A stretch of DNA of 64,000 nt from Gnetum montanum (lineage: Eukaryota; Streptophyta; Gnetopsida; Gnetales; Gnetaceae): positions 23,070-87,069 of the forward strand of contig MNCI01014708.1 of NCBI GenBank assembly GCA_015680685.1, written 5' to 3'. Of the stretch, positions 54,879 to 64,000 are shown piece by piece. The position numbers and the translations under genes are program-made. Within the stretch, counting starts at the first letter, position 1; every line of letters begins with the position of its first letter. The notes beneath the pieces were generated by a model, which did not search any database, had not been told where the DNA came from, and saw nothing but the letters and a program-made list of their open reading frames with translations.

Positions 54879-56181
54879 TGAATCACCACAAAATTTTTGG
54901 CCCCGACGTCTTGACTACAAATTTGGCTAAGTGTCAAAATAGTGGTACTTTGCCAAAATTTTTTGAAGTGTTGAGAATATGCTCTCTACACCCCTAACTA
55001 CACTCCAAAGTGTATTCAAAGCGTAGTTATCACAAAATAGTAATTTTGCAATATTTTTCTAATTATCAAGCGTAGTCAAAGCGTAGATAGTTTAGAAGCC
55101 CAATTTCTGCCAAAATTTTTCTAAGTATTAAGTGTAGTCAATCCAAAGGCTAGATTTTGTAGATTTTTTTTAAGTTTTAAACCTATGCTCACTACACTTA
55201 GGAGTGTAGTCAGCCTCCCATGAAGTGTAATCAACACTTAGCCACATTTTATCAATTTTTAGACCAAATTTTTTCTAAGTCTGGGACTACACTCTCACTA
55301 CACTCTAGACCATAGTCTCAACTATCCCAAAGCATAGTCCCACCTACTACTCCACCACATGGCACCCGATCCACATTTTTGGGATAACCCTAGCCCTATA
55401 AATAATCTTGGACCTCCAATGTTTTAGGGGTGGGGGCAGTTGGCACTTTCATTTAGGCATTTGGCATTTTGGCATCTTGGCACTTACCTCCATGGACAAA
55501 CAAGACCTAGAGCACACCACACTAGTAGAGAGATAAATTTGAACTACTGATACACTACGGCCCTATTGCAACCCTACATAACACCGTCAGTACACCATAG
55601 CCCTGTTGCAGTCCTAAGAACACCACATGGTACACCACAATGAGTGCCAAACTTCACAGCCCGACACCATCAAGACTATGACTACACTTCCACTACATTT
55701 TTTGTACACCACATACCTTCTGAACCCCTTTTTAGAGTTAACTATGCTTCCATTTGGGGCGGTGTTCCATTTCTCTCTCCCATTTCTATCATTTTCTTAC
55801 ATTTTTCCTGCATTTTTCATGCATTGTCACATTGTACTACACTTGGGAAATAGTCTTCATACGTTAACACCCTCGTTTCAACCAAAACCCTTGACTACAC
55901 TCGCCCTCGTCCCATGACTATGCTCTAGACTTTACCGCGAAACACCACCCTACACTTGGCACCATTTCATGTCATTAATGTTGACATTTTGGCTAGCCAC
56001 GCCACCCCCCATTTGCAACCACTACCCCAGCTGCCAATAGCAAAGTCCTTGTTTAATCAATAAGACCATCTAGGGCACTTTACCTCCTTTTCAAGCAAGG
56101 CCCTTGCACGAAGATAGGGTTAAGGCTATGTAGCCTTCGATCCCTTGGTAATTCCAGCCATCGACGTTTTTGGTCATTACA
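54879..56181 (+). repeat. 3' LTR of element 3
   Basis: It starts TGAATCACCACAAAATTTTT and ends GGTCATTACA, with TATAAATA at 55397-55404. Collinear with the 5' LTR over its full length. Confidence 0.88.
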
Positions 56182-56255
56182 TCAATCAATAATCCCATAT
56201 GTTCCCAATTTGTTAAAAGAGCTTGAGGATGAGTTTTCATTCAATTGTGGGGATA
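56182..56255 (+). other. resumed end of element 2 internal region with polypurine tract
   Basis: Matches 23630-23723 of element 1 (AATAATCCCATA, then TTTTCATTCAATTG). The tract TTGTGGGGATA ends at 56255, directly before the LTR. Confidence 0.8.
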
Positions 56256-57191
56256 TGATGAGTCATAGTTTGGTTGGATGCATCGATGAGGCCTCGTCAA
56301 TGCAGCCTTGTCAACTGGACCTCATCAACAAGGCCTCATTGACATATTGTATCATGTGTTGATAAGGCCCCATTGATGCAGTGTTTGTTCTTAGCTATAA
56401 ATGCATGCCTACCAGTTGCATTTATGCAATAGGAGATTGTAGTTGCAGTAAAGCTTTTATAATTTTTCCATTTGAAAGGTAGAATTTTCCTCCTGAGTGC
56501 CCGCAGTAAGAGTCATTGAGTGTACAGATCTTTATTCAAGCATTGTTATACTTGAGCACGATAGTATGTGCAACAATAAAGACAAGATTTCTAATAAACC
56601 TTGCATCACTTTGGATAGATTAAATATTTTATTTATGCATTTAATGTTTCTAATTATCTATTTAACACTTTCAATTATTTATTAAATGTTTCCAGTAATT
56701 AAGTTAATGAAGCAATTTAGCAAGTTAGATTACACACATAAGTACAACCACTTCGAGTGTAACACATATTCACTTGGTAATCCTAGTAGCATTATTGCTT
56801 GGTACACCCAGTAGTGTAACACTTGCTCACCTAGTAGTGGATACGTGGGTTCAAGACATGTATGGAAAGTGGGATTGGATGCTTATGTTAGGACTAGTTA
56901 GATGCTAGTTAATTAATTAGGTTGAATTAGTTAATCTAGTTACTCTTATCTTCATTCAAACACCAAACAATAAAAATACAAAATGATAAAAATTAGATGC
57001 CTCAATTACACTTAACCATACCAATGTACATCACAAGTGTAATTGGGAAGACAATGATTGACCTTAAGGCAAGATTCACTTCCTAGAAGACTAGTGTCCC
57101 AGAAATGATAAAGTCCACAGAATTTCACTGATCACGCATGAACGCTTTGGGATTCGTATGGTTGGGCATAGGGGTACCTCATCACTCATCA
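56256..57191 (+). repeat. 3' LTR of element 2 (936 bp)
   Basis: TGATGAGTCATAGTTTGG at the start and CACTCATCA at the end, with TATAAATG near 56396. It aligns with 36136-37033 and has some extra sequence around 56790-56830. Confidence 0.92.
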
Positions 57192-57196
57192 GTACT

Positions 57197-58160
57197 TTAC
57201 CTCAGCTCCTCATGATTTACTAGACTCAAAACATAGCACTTTATCTTCTTGTGAAAGAACTATACTAATCCCTACTCTATAAGCGTCCATAGATACTTAA
57301 AACAGTAATTCTTCATCTAGGATTCATAAGATAGGCACCATGGTTAATAGCATCTTTAGTCCTAGGAAAGCTTCCTTGCATCTTTCATCAAACCTAAACA
57401 TATATTTTTTTTCCAAGCAGTTAGTCAAGAGGGCTATTAAGGTATAATAATATTTAATAAAACATGAATAAAAATATAGTAAATTCAAAAAAAAAACTTT
57501 GACCTATTGTAGTATATTTAAAGTCTAGTCATTCTTGGACTACACTAACTTTTGATGGATCTACTTGTAATCCTTTTTTATATACAATATAGCCCAAGTA
57601 TGATACTTATTCTTTAAAAATTTTACATTTACCTAATTTTTCTTTTAGGTAATATTTCTTAAGAATTTCCATAGTAATTTTTAAATGTTTAGCATGTTCC
57701 TCCCTTAACCTAGAATAAATAAGTATATCATCCATAAATATGATAAAAAATGATCAAGGTATTTCCAAAAAATATTATTCATTAATGTCATGAATGTTGT
57801 AGGCACGTTGGTTAGTCCAAATGGCATTAATGTAAACTCATATAATTCATGCCTAGTTCTAAATGTCATTTTTTCAATATTTTTCTCTTTAATCCTTATC
57901 TGGTAATAACTTGATTTTAAATCAAGCTTGGAAAAATAATATGCTCTAGTAATTTGATCAAATAATTCATCAATCCTAGGTAATAAATAAGTATTTTTAG
58001 TCATTACTTTGTTTAATACCCTTTAATCAATGCATAACCTCAAGATACCATCCTTCTTAACAAATAGAATTGATGCTCATGAAGGTGAGACACTGGGATG
58101 AATATTTTCTTCTTCTAGTAAGTGATCTAATTTTACTTTTAATTCTAATAATGCTAAAGT
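57197..58160 (-). pseudogene. pol: chromovirus reverse transcriptase and start of RNase H
   Basis: On the minus strand a 100-codon clean run (58004-57705) reads [54 protein letters not shown] and [12 protein letters not shown]. After a frameshift the active site is FMDDILIYS (about 57745-57715). SYLGYIV and LQVDPSKV-like codons follow (about 57600-57550), then, near 57197, the RNase H piece GAEVKY that continues at 36130. This is the typical RT of plant chromoviruses. Confidence 0.85.
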
Positions 58161-58329
58161 GGAAAATATATATGGGGCTTTTGAAACTTGTTGTGTACCT
58201 AAAGATGTTAATGACATGTTCAATAGTTTCTTTTTGTGGTAATTATCTAGTTTCACCGACTACGAAATTCTGATACTCTTTAAGCTCTTTTAGGATCTTA
58301 ATGTCAAAAAGTTTTTGGGATTGCTTTAC

Positions 58330-58790
58330 TTTTATAATAACCATAGTAGCATCATTCTTGACTAGTCTTCCAGCTTAATTGTTATCATATGAATTTGCTT
58401 CACTATTCCTACCTTCCTTAGAACCTTAACTCCATCAATGGTTAGCACTTTTAAAATATAGGTTCCAAAATGGGCAATAATATCAAATTTTTATAGAAAA
58501 GACATTCCTAAGATTACATCAACATCTCCTAATTTAAATTCAAAAAATTCACTAATTAAAATAATATCTTGCAAGGTAAATTTAATTTCTCCATACCTGA
58601 TATGCTTACTCACTATTGTTCCATCTACAAGTTCTATTTTAATAACATTCTTGGATGGTAAAGTTAGGTTTAATGAGTTAATTAAATTTTATTAAATAAA
58701 ATTATGACTTGCTCCACTATGAATAAAAAATTTAACCTTTTGACCCTTAATTTATCCTTCATAAATGAATAAAGAAAATTGAAATTTCCT
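58330..58790 (-). pseudogene. pol: chromovirus aspartic protease
   Basis: On the minus strand: KFFIHSGASHNFI (about 58733-58695) is the D-S-G-A-S/T-H-N-F active site with Asp changed to His. It is followed by KIELVDGTIVS, GEIKFTLQDI and DVDVILGMSFL (about 58525-58490, canonical D.DVILGMDWL). Only a few stops are present. Confidence 0.78.
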
Positions 58791-60010
58791 CAAACCTAAG
58801 TAGCTTGAGCTTTTCCTTTGGCCCCATTGATGTTGTGCTTTTTGTTCTTGTTTTGATTGTTTCTTTGTATTCATTCTCTTAATTTTGGATAACATCACTA
58901 GAAGTAATCTTCACAACAAGCAAAGCATCATAGTTTTATTCTCTTTATGGGTGTCTCTTCAACCATGACTTGTTAAAGAGTTGTAATTCATAATTTGATT
59001 CCTCATAATCTTTCTTAATTTTGTATGCTTCATTAACTATTTGCAAATTATGGGCATGTGTCTAGGCATAGAGTTGAGCATGTAGTTCACTAATGAACTT
59101 CAAAGTTAAATTATCCTCACCTTCATGACTTACATAATAGGAAAGATCACATAATTTCTTATGATAATTATCTACTAATCATCAAACCAATATTAATGAG
59201 TCAAATTACATCTTCTCTTTCTTAAGAAAAGAAGCTAGTACAAAATTGTTTTATAAAAATCTTAATAAAAATTAAGCTACTTTGTAATCAATCCTTGAAA
59301 CTTCAATATATTCCACCATGCTTTCATAAGTTCTCTTAAATACAAAGATACTACTTCTAAATCTTCAAGACTTGATAAATTCAATATGTTAAAGTAATCT
59401 TTCATGGTATAGAGCCAGTCTTTCATCTTGGCACTAAATTTGGGGGCTCCATCATAATGATCAAGTTTTACCTTCTTGACATAAACTCAATAACTCTTCC
59501 CTTTAAGTTCCATTCTTTGGACTTGTGATGGGATTTTAGCATCTTGATGTCCAATGGGTGAAGATTGATCTCAATATTGATTCCTAGATATAAATTGATC
59601 TTGGTACTAGTCTTGGTGATGTTAGAATTGATCTTGATGATAATCCCTATGTAAAAATTAATTTTGGTTATGATCTTGGGTGGATATGCGTTTTGGTTAA
59701 AAGGTTGGTTCAAATGATTAGTTATGTACTTGATGGAATCATCAAAGAAAATGCATCTTCCCTTGAACCTCTAGCCATTTCCTTCTAAATTATGGGACAA
59801 TTTTATAATTTCTTCATACATATCTTGTATATTTTTCCCAAACCCTTTGTTTGATTGATGGAGTTCTATAGCACCTAAAAAACTTAATGCTAGAGATTCA
59901 AGAAATTTCAATGCATGATAGTTTTAACTTCAGATCCACAGGTCTTCCAAAAGGATCTAAAGTACCCTGGATGGTCTTGTCAATTACCCAAGGACTTATA
60001 AATTTGTTAC
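58791..60010 (-). pseudogene. gag: chromovirus gag, strongly decayed
   Basis: Minus strand. A zinc-knuckle remnant CFACCEDYF..CYPK lies at about 58930-58880, as expected before the protease. Upstream are an Asn/Ile/Lys-rich open run (59713-59468) and short gag-like pieces (about 59760-59960). Near 59996-60010 the minus strand CATCGGTAACAAATT weakly resembles an initiator-Met primer site (TTGGTATCAGAGC, 8 of 13). If it is real, the 5' LTR begins near 60010. Confidence 0.55.
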
Positions 60011-60540
60011 CGATGTGTGTAATAAGAATTTAAAGTGTATGAAAAGATAGTTAACATGCTAGATCCAAGTGTAGAGAAATGTAAAGAAAAATAAGGAAAA
60101 AAATAAACTACAAACTTGTATTAAAATAATAAAAAATTCATAGAACTAAAGTTTAGAGAATACAATTTTTAGGACTCTAATGTCCAAGAGCTCAAAGAAA
60201 ATGCTTGGGGCTTAATATAGCTAGCAGGATATGTTCTATATCCAAGTATATCCTTGAGTATCCCATACGATTTGCTCTTTAAACACTGCTCGTCACTAGA
60301 TTTTTCTACTATTGTGACCTACACTAGAAGAGAAAATGGTTTTTGACTTAGGGTATCTGGACTACTCTAAAAGTCTCAAGTTCAATCTAGATGTAAATTT
60401 TCTAAAAGTCCTTCCAATGAAATAGTTCTTTATTTAAATAAGCCTTGGATCCCTCTTTTGTCACTGGTTAATTCTGCCATGATTGTTGACAGATTTCTAG
60501 CACATTTTTTTGTACCTAGAACACCTCCATGTAGCATACG
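60011..60540 (-). other. possible chromovirus 5' LTR remnant
   Basis: The minus strand shows CTATATTAAGCC (about 60225), TATA-like, and further on a T-rich AATAAA-like run (60070-60130), which would fit U3-R of an LTR. It could not be aligned convincingly with 13334-13855. Confidence 0.35.
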
Positions 60541-61002
60541 AGAAATTTTAGCTAATTTTTATTCTCCATACGCTACCTCTATACATTGTCCAATGTATGA
60601 AATTAAAACAAAAATCTTATATGTTATCTTTTTAGGTTATCCAACATATGGAACTGCAATGCTCAACATATGAGACTAAGATATCAAATTTTGTAGGTTT
60701 TGAAGCACTTTTAACCCCTTCAAGCTAGGATACATGGATTTTTTAGCTTCTACAAGCTAGGAGATAAAGGCATTTATAGCTTGTGAATAGTTTTTTAGCT
60801 TCCACAATCTAGGATGTATGAGATCTATAGTGTATAAGATGCAAATCTCATATTTTACATTAAAAACTACCTTGAATTCTAGTAATACAGGACCATAATG
60901 CAATACTTTTGGGAAAAATAAGATAATTGCATCTGCCTTTATTTTTTTCTAAAAATAATTTTGGCTATAGATTATAACACAAATTTTCTTTGGGATGTTC
61001 CA
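60541..61002 (-). mobile_element. Tat-like LTR end of another minus-strand element
   Basis: The minus LTR starts TGGAACATCCCAAAG at 61002, directly after a polypurine tract at 61003-61015. The sequence matches 1-458. The left end was not located, and I cannot separate it cleanly from the chromovirus remnant. Confidence 0.55.
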
Positions 61003-61055
61003 TTGGCCCCTCTTTGTTGATGTTTTGAGAATTGACCCAAGAGACATCAACAAAG
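61003..61055 (-). promoter_or_regulatory. polypurine tract and perfect hairpin of the minus-strand Tat-like element
   Basis: Minus tract AAAGAGGGGCCAA. Arms CTTTGTTGATGT (61012-61023) and ACATCAACAAAG (61044-61055) pair perfectly over 12 bases around a 20-base loop. Confidence 0.75.
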
Positions 61056-61851
61056 AATGCAAAAACATCACCATAGGTTCATCACCAATGCTCTCTCTCC
61101 ACACTTGATTTAGTAGTTTTCAAATCCTACCAGGGAGTGCTCATAGTGCTGAAATAAGATCATGATGGGATGTCAAGATTTTGGGATGAGATCAATGACT
61201 ACAGTAATTAATGGAAAATGGTCATTTTGGCTAACAAGAAATTCCAAGTGTTAACATCACTGTCACAACATGGCAATGACATGCTTACTAATTGAAGTGA
61301 TCTTCATACTTCATGCATGGACTACTAGTTACTTGATAATGTATTAGAGGAACTAACACTCCACTCATAATTACTCGATAATGTGTTAGAGGAACCAACA
61401 CTCCATTCATGGGCTTCTTTGGTCATCAAGCTCTCCCCTTTATTTTTCTGGAGCCTATTGATTCATCTTTATTCTTCATTGGACTCTTGGCTTTCTTGGC
61501 AATTTACTTTCTCCTCATTCTATCTCTCCCTTTTTTTTTCTTTTTTTTTCATTTGAGGGGTGAAACCTTCATTGGGTTTTATTTCCAAGGCCAAACATGG
61601 TTTTTTTTTCTCATCAAGTGAGATGTGTTACACTCAACTAACTTAATGTCAAAGCATGTCAAAGAAGATTTCACATGGCTATAATGTATGAATGTGAAAC
61701 AAAGGTCTTCACTATTAGCAAGGTAGGAAAGGCTGTAATTTGGATTCAGAATTATGGCTCAAGAGGAGTAACGGAAGTAATGTGAGGAAAACACTCTTGG
61801 CATAGTTGGATAAGCTAATCGAATATCAAGGTTTCATGATAATTCACAACT
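61056..61851 (-). other. 3' UTR of the minus-strand Tat-like element, then an unclear junction
   Basis: The left part continues the element that ends at 61002. A direct repeat of about 45 bp (TA.TCGATAATGT(A/G)TTAGAGGAAC) occurs twice at 61330-61405. T-rich runs (61520-61610) and GAGATGTGTTACA match the element 4 UTR (27840-27920). From about 61640 to 61851 I see nothing assignable; element 5 begins somewhere here. Confidence 0.45.
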
Positions 61852-62844
61852 ATGATGAGTAGCACCATTGTGATGAATTTAGGCTTCATCCTACAAGAAC
61901 AAATCCAAGAGGACATCCCTGCAAATGAGGCATCCATCAGTGCAACAATGTTGCTCCCTGCACAACAAGAATTGGGTTCAACAACCTTAACCTTTCACAA
62001 TAATCCAGTCAAAGTCAACCCCGATCAAGGGGAGGTTACTATAGCTCCACTATCCATTAGCATTCGTGTTGGACAATGTACCACCCGTAGGGTACATGTT
62101 GATGATGGTATAGCAACAAACGTAGTATTGTACTTCGTCATCGACAAGCTAGGCCTAGCAAATGAAATTAGGCCAACCAAAACCACATGTCTAAAATCCT
62201 TCAATGGATCATGTTCCATAGTTAGGGGTACAATCAACTTAGCCTTTGTCATAGGAGAGCAATTCCCCACTAGTACAGATTTCACTGTCATAGAAGAGAT
62301 GCCAAGTTTCAACATGATTCTAGATAGGCCTTGGCTAGCTCAACTATGTGCCATCTCCTCTCCCATCCACCAAGAAATCCACCTTTCATACGAAGGTGGT
62401 CAAGTTATCATCCATGGTGATAACGCTTCTTCTTCGACTATCTATGACATAGACATGGCACAAGTTTTAGAAGAAGAGTTTCTTGGTGGTACACCTATAA
62501 CAACCAATGCAGCACCTAAGGCTAAAACACCCGAACTAGTGGTTGAAGCCAATAGCCTCCCAGAGGATCCTAAGCCTTGCATGCTCCCTAATCGATGCCT
62601 AGTTAGGAAGCAACTACATGAAAAAGACCTTCCCTTGGCCAAAAATGTGCTAAATGATTGCCTACCCTTTGCCTCCACTTCCCATGCATTTTTTGACTTT
62701 CATTTACATAGCACTAGCCTACGCATTTATATTTTTCCTACTTACTTAGATCAAGCATTTTATTTTGTTCACATATTTGTTTTACTTTGTTCATGCATCC
62801 ATCCACTTAGCTTACGCATTACATCTGAAAACTATAAAACATGA
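61852..62844 (+). CDS. pol: Tat-type retrotransposon protease ORF, 330 codons, uninterrupted
   Basis: Retropepsin of the gag-protease polyprotein. Residues 50-75: NPVKVNPDQGEVTIAPLSIS. Active site HVDDGIATNVV (residues 82-92; Asp-84 or Asp-85 is the likely catalytic residue, as D-D-G replaces D-T-G in this group). SFNMILDRPWLAQ (152-164) is canonical ILGRPW with Gly changed to Asp. PIHQEIHLSYEGGQVIIHG (171-189). After about residue 250 the frame reads into sequence that is non-coding in element 3, so the real domain probably ends there. ATG 61852 is only the first Met of the open frame; the coding region would start upstream in a full element. Against element 3 this copy lacks all stops, so it is either younger or lucky. 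Confidence 0.72.
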   Translation: MMSSTIVMNLGFILQEQIQEDIPANEASISATMLLPAQQELGSTTLTFHNNPVKVNPDQGEVTIAPLSISIRVGQCTTRRVHVDDGIATNVVLYFVIDKLGLANEIRPTKTTCLKSFNGSCSIVRGTINLAFVIGEQFPTSTDFTVIEEMPSFNMILDRPWLAQLCAISSPIHQEIHLSYEGGQVIIHGDNASSSTIYDIDMAQVLEEEFLGGTPITTNAAPKAKTPELVVEANSLPEDPKPCMLPNRCLVRKQLHEKDLPLAKNVLNDCLPFASTSHAFFDFHLHSTSLRIYIFPTYLDQAFYFVHIFVLLCSCIHPLSLRITSENYKT

Positions 62845-62864
62845 AATTACAAAAACCCATGGCC

Positions 62865-63305
62865 CGAAAAGGCCCTAAACTAGTCTATAGCCTAGAATGG
62901 CCTAAAACTATCACTTTTTTACATTGCTTTTCTTTCATTCATCCATTTTAACCTTGTTTACAACAAGTGTTACTTGATGTTGTTTTCTTTCTAGTTGGTT
63001 TTTTGTAGGATCTTGTAGGCACACAACGTGACTATGCATACAGCATCGCACCTTGTATAAGCAAGGTAAGCACCAGTCTACTATGACTATAAACTGTCAC
63101 AGCTCGTCCTTGGGTCATGATGTTAAATTGGCACAACATCTCGTCCTTGGGTCATGACGTTAAATTGGCACAACATCCACTGTCCACTACGACATTAAAC
63201 TAGCATCCAACAGTCTGCTAGGACTATAAACTAGCACATCACAGTCTGCTAGAACCTTAAACTAGGTTCATAGTCTACCAGGACTTTAAACTGGCATGTA
63301 GCTAA
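62865..63305 (+). repeat. minisatellite complex of element 5
   Basis: GGCC.TAAACTAG units at 62865-62915, then CTTGGGTCATGA(T/C)GTTAAATTGG and GTCTGCTAGGACTATAAACTAG units (63080-63305). Two near-identical 43-bp units stand side by side at 63103-63180. Confidence 0.78.
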
Positions 63306-63722
63306 TCTGATCTAAAAATTTGCCATTGCCCTGGGAGCACTCACACCATCATCACCTCCCACCATTCTGGTGATTCTTTTGGAGCACTTTCCATTAGTGT
63401 GGAATTCAGAACACTTGTAGCATCATCGCCCTAGCACCTTCACTAGTTTCCTGAGCACTTGTAACTAACACAGCATCTGACACTTTCATAGCATCTTCGC
63501 ATCCAGCACTTGCAGCATCTTCACATCTAGCATTTGCACTTGCATATCATGTTTTGTATTTTTCTTGTCCTCTCTGAGTTGTGTTTGCAGGACAAAGCCT
63601 TGGAGACGGTCGTGCAAAGGTGCATTCCATTGCAGCAGTAAGTTATCACATTGCTTTGATGTGCATGACTGGACTAGTTAAGCCACTCAAGAGTGCACAT
63701 CCCCCTCATCCCTATGACAGCC
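63306..63722 (+). other. 3' UTR part of element 5
   Basis: Repeated AGCACTTG/AGCATCTTC words (63360-63540) and TGTTTGCAG/GACAAAGCCTTGGAG followed 35 bases later by GCAGTAAGTTA, which would fit a mini-exon; element 3 has a related but less clear version (53980-54050). No ORF is called. Confidence 0.5.
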
Positions 63723-64000
63723 TGTAACGATGGAAAACGTCGGCAGCTGGAAAATACCGACCGAATCCCTAGCGTACACAATTTTAGCCACGGATCCACG
63801 CGAGGGCTATGCTGGAGAAAGCGAATCCGTGGCGCCCTGAACGGTCTTGTCGATCAGACAGGGACTTACGGGTCAGTAAAACAATGCAAAGTGTGTAAAA
63901 GAAAGCGATCTGATTCAAGGGACCATAAAGCAAGGGGAAAACGATTGCAACGGTGATAATGCTAAAAACGATGAAAGGAGGTTGACATAAGAGAAGCTCG
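63723..64000 (-). mobile_element. LTR start of an element 4-family retrotransposon, cut by window end
   Basis: The plus strand begins TGTAACGATGGAAAACGTCG and aligns with the start of the element 4 3' LTR (25509-25780): GAATCCA(T/C)GCGAGGGCT, GTCGATCAGA(T/C)AGGGACTTA. About 20 CpG are retained in 278 bp against roughly a third of that in the element 4 copy. Inserted in element 5; the second target duplication lies beyond the window. Confidence 0.8.

Larger units (their letters stand above)
48402..56181 (+). mobile_element. element 3: pol-less Tat-like LTR retrotransposon
   Basis: 5' LTR (48402-49707), primer site (49713-49729), gag and protease, minisatellites, 3' UTR, hairpin and polypurine tract, 3' LTR (54879-56181). 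LTRs are 1306 and 1303 bp. There is no RT, RNase H or integrase between protease and 3' LTR, so it must have moved in trans. It is inserted near the 3' end of element 2: the flanks (CCAATTTTTGAAAAG before, AATAATCCCATA after) align with the continuous 23550-23655 of element 1. The target duplication is TTAGT against TCAAT, two transitions apart. Confidence 0.88.
36136..57191 (+). mobile_element. element 2: Athila-like LTR retrotransposon with extra 3' ORF, holding element 3
   Basis: 5' LTR, primer site, gag, protease, RT, RNase H, gap, integrase, 3' region, extra ORF, [element 3 at 48402-56181], end of 3' region, polypurine tract, 3' LTR. Without element 3 it is about 13.3 kb. Direct GTACT repeats flank it exactly (36131-36135 and 57192-57196). 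It is inserted in the chromovirus RNase H: ...AEVKYSSHDLEL reads across the joint in frame. It is related to element 1 in all coding parts, but the LTR U3 is different. Confidence 0.9.
61852..63722 (+). mobile_element. element 5: pol-less Tat-like copy, both ends missing
   Basis: Protease ORF, minisatellites (62865-62915, 63080-63305) and 3' UTR in the same order as element 3, again with no RT, RNase H or integrase. The left end starts within the pre-protease region. The right end is interrupted at 63723 by another LTR, after CACTCAAGAGTGCACATCCC. Shared with element 3 is the joint TTATAG or TTGTAG, then GATCTTG and, about 40 bases on, CAAGGTAAGCAC, where pol is absent. Confidence 0.8.

Noticed and set aside
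60011-60540. Firm call of the chromovirus 5' LTR
   Set aside because: A TATA-like word and a T-rich run fit, but I could not align it with the 3' LTR part (13334-13855); reported only as a possible remnant.
62990-63655. Two mini-exons in elements 3 and 5 (TTTGTAG/GATCTTG...AAG/GTAAGC and TTTGCAG/GACAAAG...CA/GTAAGTT)
   Set aside because: Splice-like borders recur in both copies, but the first is better explained as the joint with the remnant of integrase and the second shows no conserved frame. Kept only as a note.
63693-63956. 87-codon plus-strand ORF with basic end
   Set aside because: It spans the junction of element 5 and an LTR inserted in the other orientation, so it cannot be an ancestral coding unit.

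Overview
This is a gene-poor window from a large plant nuclear genome. It is built almost entirely of old, nested Ty3/gypsy LTR retrotransposons. The elements belong to plant-specific lineages: chromovirus, an Athila-like family with a tRNA-Asp-type primer site, and a Tat-like family with a second RNase H. Their age, stop-codon load and C-to-T decay suggest a slow-turnover giant genome. A gymnosperm is my best guess; that is inference, not something read directly. I see no intact host gene, no rRNA or tRNA gene and no CRISPR. Two assembly gaps are present (4593-4643 and 41942-42671).

Layout. 1-458 is the edge of a Tat-like LTR, followed by a decayed plus-strand Tat-like gag (about 560-3480). 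4532-4790 is an inverted-repeat (MITE-like) element holding the first gap. 4798-5805 is the duplicated tail of a PIF1/Helitron-type helicase pseudogene on the minus strand. 5830-6085 is a 114-bp tandem repeat. 6086-12459 is mostly unassigned AT-rich DNA, with one unassigned minus ORF (7804-8295), one unassigned decayed ORF (9069-9656) and an AGATGTCT/AGACATCT array upstream of a TATA box (10320-10770).

From about 13334 to 60010 lies one minus-strand chromovirus broken into four pieces (13334-14690, 24598-25503, 35997-36130, 57197-60010). Three other retrotransposons split it: element 1 (Athila-like, plus, 14691-24592), element 4 (Tat-like, minus, 25509-35991) and element 2 (Athila-like, plus, 36136-57191). 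Element 2 itself holds element 3 (pol-less Tat-like, plus, 48402-56181). A solo Athila-type LTR (12465-13328) sits just outside, probably in the chromovirus 3' LTR. Target-site duplications are perfect for elements 2 and 4 and for the solo LTR, and degraded for elements 1 and 3. Removing the insertions lets the chromovirus integrase and RNase H be read across the joints.

Right of the chromovirus are a second minus Tat-like LTR end (to 61002), a second pol-less Tat-like copy (element 5, 61852-63722) with the longest open frame of the window (330 codons, protease), and at 63723 the start of a CpG-rich, probably younger LTR of the element 4 family.

The most interesting content is in the Tat-like elements. 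Element 4 has its pol between two sets of related minisatellites, and elements 3 and 5 share the same loss of pol between such arrays. All three visible Tat-like 3' ends carry a hairpin next to the polypurine tract. Element 4 also carries an antisense gene-like cassette (TATA box, ATG, splice donor and acceptor). Element 2 carries a long extra ORF after pol, preceded by an LTR-like promoter fragment.
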